From Verrucomicrobia bacterium UBA5540 (GTDB lineage Bacteria > Verrucomicrobiota > Kiritimatiellia > Kiritimatiellales > Tichowtungiaceae): DNA of 5,445 nt. Below the pieces are notes generated by a model. The model saw only the letters and a program-made list of their open reading frames with translations, did not search any database and was not told where the DNA came from. Made by a program: the position numbers and the translations under genes. The stretch spans positions 1 through 5,445 of the forward strand of contig DINM01000122.1 of assembly GCA_002423675.1 (NCBI GenBank). Direction: 5' to 3'. This document shows, in pieces, positions 1 through 5,445 of this stretch; positions within the stretch are counted from its first letter, which is position 1, and every line of letters begins with the position of its first letter.

Positions 1-470
1 AGCGTATTGCCTCGGGCAGCAAGAAAAACTATTTCATGGGGACCGACTTCACCTATGAAGACATGGAGTCTGAAGATATCGACAACTTCAACTATACCGT
101 TATGAAAACCGAACCCGTCAGCCTGGACGGTAAAGAGTGGCCGTGCTGGGTCATTGAAGCGGTTCCCGCCAATCCGGGAAAGGCCAAGGAAAGCGGCTAT
201 TCCAAGCGCGTTCTCTGGGTTGCACAAAACGCTTTCATTACGCTGAAGGTCGAGTTCTACGACAAGCGTTCCCGTCTGGCAAAAACCCAAACCATCTACG
301 ACCTCGAAAATGTTACCGGCACTGTCTGGCGCCCGAAAAAAACCATCATGGATAATACCGCCAAGTCCAGCCAGACGCTGACGATGGTATCCGTTCGCAA
401 AGTCAATGAACCGATCGAAGACGACGTGTTCACAGAGCGGTTCATCCTTTCAGGAAAACACGTCGAGTAA
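1..470 (+). CDS. LolA-like outer membrane lipoprotein-sorting protein, C-terminal part (5' end outside window)
   Basis: The reading frame is open from position 3 to the TAA at 468-470 and gives 155 residues. It is a 3' fragment: the ATG at 36 is an internal Met in the segment YFMGTDFTYEDM, so the true start lies upstream of the window. The segment GTDFTYEDME, then a W-V-A-Q-N-A-F stretch leading to LKVEFYDKRSRLAKT, then VWRPKKTIMDN, and the ending DVFTERFI match the usual order of the LolA-like family often annotated 'outer membrane lipoprotein-sorting protein'. These proteins form an open half-barrel with a hydrophobic cavity and carry lipids or lipoproteins through the periplasm. About 100 residues, including the expected signal peptide, are missing. 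The gene ends 26 bp before an MMPL permease, a pairing often seen for this family, so it is probably the periplasmic partner of that pump. The cargo cannot be told from sequence. The family call is fairly firm; the function is inferred. Confidence 0.86.
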   Translation, partial: RIASGSKKNYFMGTDFTYEDMESEDIDNFNYTVMKTEPVSLDGKEWPCWVIEAVPANPGKAKESGYSKRVLWVAQNAFITLKVEFYDKRSRLAKTQTIYDLENVTGTVWRPKKTIMDNTAKSSQTLTMVSVRKVNEPIEDDVFTERFILSGKHVE

Positions 471-485
471 TTTTCATTCCAAAGC

Positions 486-490
486 GGAGG
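486..490 (+). promoter_or_regulatory. Ribosome binding site of the MMPL permease gene
   Basis: GGAGG lies 6 bases before the ATG at 497. It is a near-perfect anti-Shine-Dalgarno match and fixes this start over the overlapping alternative frame that begins at 406. The 26-bp gap between the two genes shows no room for a separate promoter, which supports cotranscription. Confidence 0.85.
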
Positions 491-496
491 TTTATC

Positions 497-3223
497 ATGC
501 GCAAATTAATTCTGTGGAGCCAAAATCATGTCTGGATCGTCGTCGCACTGCTGGCGGTAATCTCGGCCTTTGCCGTAATAAAAGCCCCTTCCGTACGCGT
601 GGACGCCTCCGCCGAAGGAATGATGATTCAAAACGATCCCGACCAGGACTTCTATAAGGATACACTGAAAAAGTTCGGAACGGACAACATCACCATCATC
701 TATGTCGAAGACAAAAACCTCTTCTCGCCCGAAAAGCTCAAATCGCTCGACGACCTTGCCTTCGCAATGGAAGAGCTGCCCGGCGTGGATAAAGTTGAAA
801 GTCTCTTCACCGTTACCGATTTTAAAGGTGAAGACGGCTCGCTGACCACCGCCCCGCTGGTGGACTCACTGCCCGAAACACAGGAAGAGGCCGATGCCAT
901 CAAAACCAGCGCCCTGCGCAACCCGATACTGGTTAACAACGTAATTTCGCCCGACGGACACGTTACCGCACTCAATTTGTTTGTCGGCGGCGACCCGAAC
1001 GACCCGGACTACAACACCAAGTTCTCCAAGGCCGTGGATGCCAAGATTGCGGAAGCGGAAGATAAATTCGACCGTGTCTTCCAGCTCGGCAACTCCTATA
1101 CCAAACGGCTCATCAGCGGCAGCATTATGGGCGACCAGCTTCGTCTGGTGCCCTTCTCGCTGATTGTCCTGCTCGGCACGCTCATCATCACCATGCGTTC
1201 CAAGAGTGCCGCCGTCCTGCCCATGATTACCGCCGGCACCAGCGTACTCTGGACACTTGGATTTATGGGGCTTTTTCACATCCCTCTCAACATTCTCACC
1301 GCGATTGTCCCGTCGCTGATCATTGTGATCGGATCAACGGAAGACATGCATCTGCTGTCCGAATACCGCGAGGGGCTCGAGCATGAAGGGCTTAAAGAAG
1401 CCGCCTTGCACTACATGGCAAACAAATGCGGCACAGCCGTTTTGCTCACCGCTATCACCACTTTTCTCGGATTTCTCTCCATCACTCTCAACCAGATTGT
1501 CATCCTTAAGCAGTTCGGGATGGTCGCCGCATTCGGCCTCTTTGTAAATCCGATCATCACCTGTCTGGTCGCCCCGGTTTACCTGCACTTTTTCGGCGCC
1601 AAGAAGCCCGCCCCGCATACCGAAAAGAAAAGCCCGGTCGAAAAAATGTTCATCACTCTCGCCGACGGCATCATTCATCTTATCCATGGCCACAAATGGC
1701 GGGTTTTCACGTTCATTTTCGGCGCTGCAGTAATTCTGTCGCTCTTCACCGTCAATGTACGGGTGGACAACGACCTGCTCGGATTCTTTAAGAAAACTTC
1801 CGACATCCGCCAGCGCAGCAGACTGCTGCACGAAACCCTCTGCGGAGCCCAGCCCTTTTATATCCGCATCAGCGCCAGCGAACCGGGTGCGTTTAAAAAG
1901 CCCGAAAATCTGGCCGCTGTATGGAAAATCCAGAAATTCATGGATGAATCAAAACACTTCGACAAAATCACCTCGCTGGCCGATTACATTTCCATGATCC
2001 ACTGCGAAATGAACGACGGCAAAGAGGAATTCCGTAAAATTCCCGAAGACGAAGCCCTCATTCCTCAATACCTTCTCTTTCTCCAGCGCAGCGAAATCGA
2101 ACGCTTTGTTACTCCCGACTTCAGCGAAGTAAACCTCCTTGTCCGCCATAACATCAGCTCCTCGTTCGCACTCAAAGACGCGCTCAAAGAGCTGCGCGGA
2201 TTCATCAGCCAGACGCTCCCCCCCGGGATCACGTTCGCCTTCACCGGCGAAAATATTCTCGTCAACAAAGCCGCCGACAGTATGGCCACCGGCCAGGCGC
2301 AGTCTTTGTCGCTGCTGCTCGTGATCATCTTCATCATCATGACCACCCTCTTCATGAATTTTAAGGCCGGATTCCTCGCGCTGATTCCGAACATGTTCCC
2401 GATCATGCTGTTCTTCGGCATTATGGGAATTTTCCACATTGCACTGAACACCGGCACCGCCATGGTCGCCGCTATCGCCATCGGCATCGCAGTAGACGAC
2501 ACCATTCACTTCATGACGCGCTATCACGTTGAAATGAAACGCCTCCAGTGCCAGAACGAAGCAATGAAAATCTGCATCCGTTCCGAAATTCAGCCGGCCT
2601 TCTCCACCTCGCTGGCATTGGGTCTCGGGTTTCTGGTCGTCTGCTTCTCCAGTTTCGTGCCGGTCATCAACTTCGGCGCCCTTTCGGCTATGGTAATGAT
2701 CTTCGCCTTCCTCGGCGACATGTTCATTACCCCCATCCTGCTTTCCTCCACGCAGCTCATCACCCTGTGGGATATGGTCGCGCTCAGCCTCAACGCCGAT
2801 GTGGTCAACCGCTCACCGCTGTTTAAAGGCATGAGAAAAGGACAGGTCAAAAAGATCATCCTGCTCGGTGAAGTCCGCGAAGCTGCCGCCGGTATCCGTG
2901 CTGTTACCGCCGGCGAACAGGGCTCCAGCATGTTCCTGCTGCTGGAAGGTTCCGTGAAGGTCGAGTCCGAAGGCAGCGAAATTGCCCGGCTGAATCCGGG
3001 CGATATCTTCGGCGAGATCGCGCTCGTCAACCCCGGTCCGCGCTCCGCCGATGTCATTGCCGTCGACCCGCTCAAATACATCGAAATCAGCTGGCAGGGT
3101 CTGCAGAACATGCAGAAACGTTTCCCGCGGCTTGCCGGTAAAGTTTTCCTGAATCTGGCCGCTATTCTCGGCGACCGCCTCGTACAAACCGACAAAAAAC
3201 TGATCGCCGCCACCCGCGGTTAA
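497..3223 (+). CDS. MMPL/RND family transporter with C-terminal cyclic-nucleotide-binding domain
   Basis: An inner-membrane proton-driven permease of the RND superfamily (MMPL/HpnN-like branch), 908 residues. Visible layout: TM1 about 11-30; first periplasmic loop about 31-215; TM2-TM6 about 216-365; a cytoplasmic linker rich in Lys/Pro about 366-398; TM7 about 401-420; second periplasmic loop about 421-602; TM8-TM12 about 603-750; then a soluble domain about 785-900. The pseudo-symmetric TM4/TM10 motifs are GSTEDMHLLSEY (279-290) and GIAVDDTIHFMTRY (663-676). In relatives the acidic residues there relay protons. The C-terminal domain reads as a cNMP-binding beta-roll: MFLLLEGSVKV (812-822), then a cassette with G835-D836, F838-G839-E840, A842-L843 and R849-S850-A851. 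MMPL/HpnN-type pumps move lipids such as hopanoids or other hydrophobic cargo; the cargo here is unknown. The gene sits between a LolA-like protein and a putative outer-membrane barrel, which suggests an envelope lipid-trafficking role. No frameshift or missing transmembrane segment is apparent. The family call is firm; nucleotide gating is inference. Confidence 0.96.
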   Translation: MRKLILWSQNHVWIVVALLAVISAFAVIKAPSVRVDASAEGMMIQNDPDQDFYKDTLKKFGTDNITIIYVEDKNLFSPEKLKSLDDLAFAMEELPGVDKVESLFTVTDFKGEDGSLTTAPLVDSLPETQEEADAIKTSALRNPILVNNVISPDGHVTALNLFVGGDPNDPDYNTKFSKAVDAKIAEAEDKFDRVFQLGNSYTKRLISGSIMGDQLRLVPFSLIVLLGTLIITMRSKSAAVLPMITAGTSVLWTLGFMGLFHIPLNILTAIVPSLIIVIGSTEDMHLLSEYREGLEHEGLKEAALHYMANKCGTAVLLTAITTFLGFLSITLNQIVILKQFGMVAAFGLFVNPIITCLVAPVYLHFFGAKKPAPHTEKKSPVEKMFITLADGIIHLIHGHKWRVFTFIFGAAVILSLFTVNVRVDNDLLGFFKKTSDIRQRSRLLHETLCGAQPFYIRISASEPGAFKKPENLAAVWKIQKFMDESKHFDKITSLADYISMIHCEMNDGKEEFRKIPEDEALIPQYLLFLQRSEIERFVTPDFSEVNLLVRHNISSSFALKDALKELRGFISQTLPPGITFAFTGENILVNKAADSMATGQAQSLSLLLVIIFIIMTTLFMNFKAGFLALIPNMFPIMLFFGIMGIFHIALNTGTAMVAAIAIGIAVDDTIHFMTRYHVEMKRLQCQNEAMKICIRSEIQPAFSTSLALGLGFLVVCFSSFVPVINFGALSAMVMIFAFLGDMFITPILLSSTQLITLWDMVALSLNADVVNRSPLFKGMRKGQVKKIILLGEVREAAAGIRAVTAGEQGSSMFLLLEGSVKVESEGSEIARLNPGDIFGEIALVNPGPRSADVIAVDPLKYIEISWQGLQNMQKRFPRLAGKVFLNLAAILGDRLVQTDKKLIAATRG
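2858..3196 (+). other. Cyclic-nucleotide-binding domain fused to the permease
   Basis: Domain within the permease gene, residues about 788-900, on the cytoplasmic side after TM12. The phosphate-binding cassette at residues 835-851 (bases 2999-3049) keeps the features of cNMP binders: G-D-I-F-G-E-I-A-L, a turn with N-P-G-P, then R-S-A. E840 and R849 are nine residues apart, as in the cassettes of protein kinase A regulatory subunits (ten in E. coli CRP). These residues contact the ribose and the cyclic phosphate in known structures. A helix-forming tail follows (about 866-900) with no helix-turn-helix, so this is a sensor and not a transcription factor. Whether the ligand is cAMP, cGMP or none cannot be read from the sequence. 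Confidence 0.88.
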
Positions 3224-3226
3224 AAC

Positions 3227-3232
3227 GAAAGG
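3227..3232 (+). promoter_or_regulatory. Ribosome binding site of the outer-membrane barrel gene
   Basis: GAAAGG ends 7 bases before the ATG at 3240 and lies wholly within the 16-bp gap after the permease stop codon. It is a moderate Shine-Dalgarno match that supports this start. The gap leaves no room for a promoter, so the gene is probably cotranscribed with the permease. Confidence 0.65.
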
Positions 3233-3239
3233 CTCTGTC

Positions 3240-4634
3240 ATGAAACGTTTGATCGCCTTTGCGGCGCTGGCCGCCTGTACGGCATTCGCTGCCGACGACC
3301 CTTTTGCCGATTTTGCCGAACTCGAAGCCGATGCCGCCAAAGCCGCCGCAAAACCGGAAACCGGAGTATTTGGGAAACTCGGTGAAAACCTCAGCGGAAA
3401 GGCCGTTGTGCAATACACCGCGTTTTTCAATGACCGTCGTCCACAGACCGGCAGTGATAATAAAAACCACTTTTGGGACACATCGCTGGATCTTGAAACC
3501 TGGACCGGCGGTACTGACTGGCGAATCGACATCAGCGGCTGGCTTCAAGACGGAAATCAGAACAGCACCTTTTCGGGAGTCAGTCCGGACGACGGAAACC
3601 TCCTGCGCGACACAGACAGCCTGGATCACCGCTACCTGACGCTCAATGAACTCTACCTGACACTCAATTTCAACTCGTGGGATCTGACCGTTGGTAAGAA
3701 AATATTCAAAAACGGACTCGCCGCGATCTACTCGCCTGCCGATAAATTACGGCCCGTTGCCGGCTACGATCCGCTCAATGTCCGCGACCTCGGCATCTGG
3801 CAGATTCGCGGAGACATCTATCGCGACCAAACCACCTGGACGCTTGCTGTTCTGCCCGTTTATCAGCCCGATAAAGCCCCGCACACCAGCTCCCGCTGGG
3901 TTAATGCCCCGGCCGGTGCTCCCCCCGCCTCCGATTATCCGGACATCGCCCTGAAAAACGTCGGACTTTTCGGCCGCGCTAAAACGGTCAAAAACGGCTG
4001 GGATCTGTTTGCGTCAATCTACACCGGTCCGGGACGGCAGTATGTCATGAAACGCATAAACGTTGCGCCTCTCGTACTTGAGCGGCACGTTCCGAGCGTC
4101 ATTAACCCGGCCATCGGTTATTCCACAACTCGCGGCCGGTGGGAAATCCACGGGGAAGCCGCCTACACCGACGCATACCGGAATGACGATCAGGACTACT
4201 TCTCCTGTGTACAAGGCACCACCCTCACCATTGATGGAGACCGGGTCAGCAATCTGGGACTCGAGCAGATTCTGGCCACGTTTGAAGTGGCCTGGGAATG
4301 GGTCACCGGAGATCAGACCGCCGCCAACTATGTCACCACTTCCGACAGCGCACGCGCCGGACAGAGCGATCTCATCACCCGCCTTCAGTTTAAAGTCGAT
4401 GAAGACCTCAGCTTTGAATACAGCAACCACATCATTCTTCAAAAATGGGGTTATGCCAACCGGTTTGGAGTCAGCTGGAAATGCATGAATAATCTCACTT
4501 GGCGGGCCGGAGTTGAATTTTTCGGCGGCAAAGCCGGCGGAGGCCCGGCGGCCGGACTGAACAACCTCGGCGCCAACTACGGCGGATGGAAACTCAACAA
4601 CCGCTTCATCACTAGCCTCGAATACAAATTCTAA
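3240..4634 (+). CDS. Putative outer-membrane beta-barrel protein (porin/DUF1302-like)
   Basis: 464 residues. The N-terminus MKRLIAFAALAACTAFA is a typical Sec signal peptide with likely cleavage after A17 (A-F-A). L10-A11-A12-C13 resembles a lipobox but lies too close to the N-terminus for a usual lipoprotein signal. An acidic, Ala-rich linker (about 18-42) precedes the mature body, which is rich in Trp, Tyr, Asn and alternating polar/hydrophobic strands, for example LTLNELYLTLNFNSWDLTVGKK (133-154, here with family-like N-E-L-Y and W-D-L-T-V-G-K). The stretch about 153-195 (G-K-K-I-F, then Y-S-P-A-D and R-D-L-G-I-W) recalls DUF1302/alginate-export-type barrels. The protein ends S-L-E-Y-K-F, a beta-signal with terminal Phe recognised by BamA in known barrels. 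It follows the permease by 16 bp and is followed by a terminator, so it is the last gene of the unit. It may be the outer-membrane partner of the pump. Barrel topology is well supported; the exact family and cargo are not. Confidence 0.9.
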   Translation: MKRLIAFAALAACTAFAADDPFADFAELEADAAKAAAKPETGVFGKLGENLSGKAVVQYTAFFNDRRPQTGSDNKNHFWDTSLDLETWTGGTDWRIDISGWLQDGNQNSTFSGVSPDDGNLLRDTDSLDHRYLTLNELYLTLNFNSWDLTVGKKIFKNGLAAIYSPADKLRPVAGYDPLNVRDLGIWQIRGDIYRDQTTWTLAVLPVYQPDKAPHTSSRWVNAPAGAPPASDYPDIALKNVGLFGRAKTVKNGWDLFASIYTGPGRQYVMKRINVAPLVLERHVPSVINPAIGYSTTRGRWEIHGEAAYTDAYRNDDQDYFSCVQGTTLTIDGDRVSNLGLEQILATFEVAWEWVTGDQTAANYVTTSDSARAGQSDLITRLQFKVDEDLSFEYSNHIILQKWGYANRFGVSWKCMNNLTWRAGVEFFGGKAGGGPAAGLNNLGANYGGWKLNNRFITSLEYKF

Positions 4635-4635
4635 A

Positions 4636-4648
4636 ATCCGTTCCGGAT
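4636..4648. repeat. Small inverted repeat just after the barrel stop codon
   Basis: ATCCG, three bases (TTC), then CGGAT form a 5-bp perfect hairpin two bases after the stop codon. No T-tract follows, so it is not a terminator by itself. It may be chance or part of the 3' UTR fold. Confidence 0.35.
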
Positions 4649-4654
4649 CATCGG

Positions 4655-4695
4655 GAGGAGTTTCCAATGTTTGGAAACTCCTCTTTTGTTTTTTT
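4655..4695 (+). terminator. Rho-independent terminator of the lolA-like/MMPL/barrel unit
   Basis: GAGGAGTTTCCAA (4655-4667), loop TGT (4668-4670), and TTGGAAACTCCTC (4671-4683) form a perfect 13-bp stem. It is followed directly by TTTT, G and TTTTTTT (4684-4695). Stem, short loop and T-run are textbook for intrinsic termination, and it lies 20 bases after the stop codon of the barrel gene. The upper stem and loop match a repeat found again inside the next gene, so this terminator may have been built from a dispersed palindrome. Confidence 0.93.
4660..4677. repeat. Palindromic repeat core, copy 1 (inside the terminator stem)
   Basis: GTTTCCAATGTTTGGAAA. It matches positions 4954-4971 at 17 of 18 bases; the only difference is the central loop base (T here, C there), which leaves the 7-bp stem TTTCCAA/TTGGAAA unchanged. 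Bases outside the core differ between the copies. A difference confined to the loop fits a repeat kept for its folded shape, although two copies are too few to prove this. Confidence 0.6.
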
Positions 4696-4772
4696 CCGAA
4701 CTCTGGACCTGAGACGAAGTCGAAAGTGCTTTTTGTATTTCCAAAAAGAAGCAAAGCGGCAACACTCCGCGC
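4696..4772 (+). other. Intergenic stretch between terminator and methyltransferase gene
   Basis: These 77 bp should carry the promoter and leader of the methyltransferase gene, yet I see no convincing -35/-10 pair and no Shine-Dalgarno sequence near the ATG at 4773. They hold several small structures: CCTGAGACGAAGTCGAAAG (4708-4726), similar to short CTGAGCGAAGTCGAA-type dispersed repeats I recall from other genomes; CTTTTTG/CAAAAAG (4729-4735 and 4742-4748, 6-base loop); and GCGG/CCGC (4756-4759 and 4767-4770) just before the start codon. The region may be made largely of decayed repeats. Confidence 0.4.
4729..4748. repeat. Inverted repeat upstream of the methyltransferase gene
   Basis: CTTTTTG, a 6-base loop (TATTTC), then CAAAAAG form a perfect 7-bp, AT-rich stem. 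The pairing can continue past a 2-base bulge (TG before the left arm, GCA after the right arm). It is too AT-rich for a good terminator. Its role, if any, is unknown. Confidence 0.4.
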
Positions 4773-5445
4773 ATGAGATTCAAAGGCAATACCGACAAAA
4801 GCAGCGCGCGCTACTGGGATGATCTTGCGGAGCTTTATCAAAAAGAAACGCGCATCTCGACAGACGATTTCCACTACGGCCCGCTCCTGCCCGGCGATTC
4901 TTCTCTTCGCCTGCTCCCCAAAGAATTTTGTAGGCCGGGTGCCCCCACCCGGCGTTTCCAATGCTTGGAAATCGGCTGCGGCGCAGGGCAGAATTCCATT
5001 TTTCTGGCCAAACAGGGCGCGCATTGCATCGCCATTGATATTTCCGAAGAGCAGCTGGCGCACGGCCGCAAGCTGGCCGCCGCTGAAAACGTCGATGTCG
5101 ATTTCCGCCGCATCTCCATGGACTCGCCGGGCGACCTCGGAACGTTCGACCTGATTCACTCAACCTACGCACTGCCCTTTTCCGCCGATCCGCAAAAAGT
5201 GATCGCCGATTGCGCCGCCATGTTGAAACCGGGCGGGACGTTTCTGCTGACGACCGGTCATCCGCTCTATGCAGGCGAGTGGCTCGACATCGGCGACGGT
5301 GAAGACGGCGTGTTCATTCCCGACTATTTCCGGCCCGATCCGGACGTGAGAATGTCGCTCGACGATCAGACGATGAGCGCGGCGCAGTACTGGCCGATTT
5401 CACAGATCGCGGAGTGGATACATTCCGCCGGACTGGTAATCGAAC
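4773..5445 (+). CDS. Class I SAM-dependent methyltransferase, N-terminal part (3' end outside window)
   Basis: 224 residues are visible and the frame is open to the window end. ATG 4773 is the only standard start after the in-frame TGA at 4710-4712. Its Shine-Dalgarno is not evident, but the product MRFKGNTDKSSARYWDDLAELYQ begins sensibly for the family. Rossmann-fold methyltransferase motifs occur in order: motif I LEIGCGAGQNS (65-75, glycine-rich SAM loop), the acidic residue after strand 2 in CIAIDIS (D89, expected to bind the SAM ribose), FDLIHSTYALPF (125-136), and LKPGGTFLLT (151-160). H163-P164 in TGHPLY and the W-D-x-L-A start are typical of this UbiE/Tam-like branch. The substrate cannot be assigned. 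Residues about 52-64, just before motif I, are encoded by a palindromic element and read F-C-R-P-G-A-P-T-R-R-F-Q-C, unlike the short link usual there. The frame stays intact through it, so the gene is probably functional. The gene is separated from the upstream unit by a strong terminator and probably belongs to a different transcription unit. Confidence 0.93.
   Translation, partial: MRFKGNTDKSSARYWDDLAELYQKETRISTDDFHYGPLLPGDSSLRLLPKEFCRPGAPTRRFQCLEIGCGAGQNSIFLAKQGAHCIAIDISEEQLAHGRKLAAAENVDVDFRRISMDSPGDLGTFDLIHSTYALPFSADPQKVIADCAAMLKPGGTFLLTTGHPLYAGEWLDIGDGEDGVFIPDYFRPDPDVRMSLDDQTMSAAQYWPISQIAEWIHSAGLVIE
4934..4971. repeat. Tandem-hairpin palindromic element embedded in frame in the methyltransferase gene
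   Basis: Two perfect hairpins lie one base apart. Hairpin A is GCCGGGTG (4934-4941), loop CCCC (4942-4945), CACCCGGC (4946-4953). Hairpin B is TTTCCAA (4955-4961), loop TGC (4962-4964), TTGGAAA (4965-4971). The element may begin a few bases earlier, around TTTTGTAG (4926-4933). It encodes roughly residues 54-66 without stop or frameshift. The right arm of hairpin B also supplies the codons for Leu65-Glu66, the first residues of the SAM-binding motif I. Confidence 0.7.
4954..4971. repeat. Palindromic repeat core, copy 2 (inside the methyltransferase gene)
   Basis: GTTTCCAATGCTTGGAAA. This is the second copy of the core at 4660-4677, identical except for one loop base. Here it lacks the GAGGA/TCCTC lower stem and the T-tract, so it should not terminate transcription. 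It is joined to a separate GC-rich hairpin on its 5' side. Confidence 0.6.

Noticed and set aside
406..657. 83-codon + strand frame overlapping the end of the LolA-like gene and the start of the permease
   Set aside because: It has no family features, is Arg/Ser-rich as out-of-frame translations are, and overlaps two well-supported coding regions on both sides.
1949..2527. Minus-strand open frame of 192 codons inside the permease gene
   Set aside because: The product is a low-complexity, acidic, His/Gly/Glu-rich sequence typical of an antisense shadow of transmembrane codons; the + strand frame is plainly the real gene.
3240..3290. Possible lipoprotein signal (L-A-A-C at residues 10-13) in the barrel protein
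   Set aside because: A 12-residue signal before the Cys is shorter than usual for lipoproteins, and a good signal peptidase I site (A-F-A) follows; the beta-barrel C-terminus also argues for an integral outer-membrane protein.
2813..3532. Minus-strand open frame of 239 codons spanning the permease/barrel junction
   Set aside because: It covers the cyclic-nucleotide-binding domain and the signal peptide of the next gene, both strongly supported on the + strand; no features of its own.
4934..4971. Tandem hairpins read as a terminator or a CRISPR fragment
   Set aside because: No T-tract follows, the sequence is translated in frame inside a gene, and there is no repeat-spacer periodicity.
4819..5154. 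111-codon + strand open frame inside the methyltransferase
   Set aside because: It is in a different frame from the 4773 frame, which carries all methyltransferase motifs in order; the 111-residue product has none.
4014..5159. 381-codon open frame on the minus strand across the barrel 3' end, terminator and methyltransferase
   Set aside because: It is antisense to two genes with clear protein-family signals, runs through a perfect terminator, and its product shows no recognisable motif, signal peptide or domain. It is a by-product of GC-rich third positions.

Overview
The window holds the end of one gene, two complete genes and the start of a fourth, all on the + strand. The GC content is moderately high, the Shine-Dalgarno signals are purine-rich, and the proteins are those of a diderm (Gram-negative-type) cell: a LolA-like periplasmic protein, an RND/MMPL exporter and an outer-membrane beta-barrel. 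Protein style and the short TTTCCAATG-YTTGGAAA-type palindromes remind me of the Kiritimatiellota/Verrucomicrobiota group. That placement rests on memory and is tentative.

Positions 1-4695 look like one transcription unit for moving a lipid or other hydrophobic molecule across the envelope. (i) The 3' part of a LolA-like 'outer membrane lipoprotein-sorting' protein ends at 470. (ii) After 26 bp and a strong GGAGG site comes a 908-residue MMPL/RND permease (497-3223). It has two repeats of six membrane helices, two large periplasmic loops and, unusually, a cyclic-nucleotide-binding domain fused at its C-terminus, with a well-preserved phosphate-binding cassette. (iii) After 16 bp comes a 464-residue exported protein (3240-4634) that reads as an outer-membrane beta-barrel. 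A 13-bp hairpin followed by a T-tract (4655-4695) closes the unit. Inferred model: the permease energises extraction or export of a cargo, the LolA-like protein carries it across the periplasm, and the barrel is the outer-membrane partner. A cyclic nucleotide could gate the process from the cytoplasm.

Positions 4696-4772 are a short intergenic stretch with small inverted repeats and no convincing promoter. From 4773 to the window end runs a class I SAM-dependent methyltransferase, incomplete at its 3' end. Just before its SAM-binding motif I it contains a tandem pair of perfect hairpins (4934-4953 and 4955-4971), read through in frame. The second hairpin shares 17 of 18 bases with the core of the upstream terminator hairpin. 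This suggests a dispersed palindromic element that has entered both a terminator and a protein-coding sequence. Together with the permease/cyclic-nucleotide fusion, this is the most notable content of the window.
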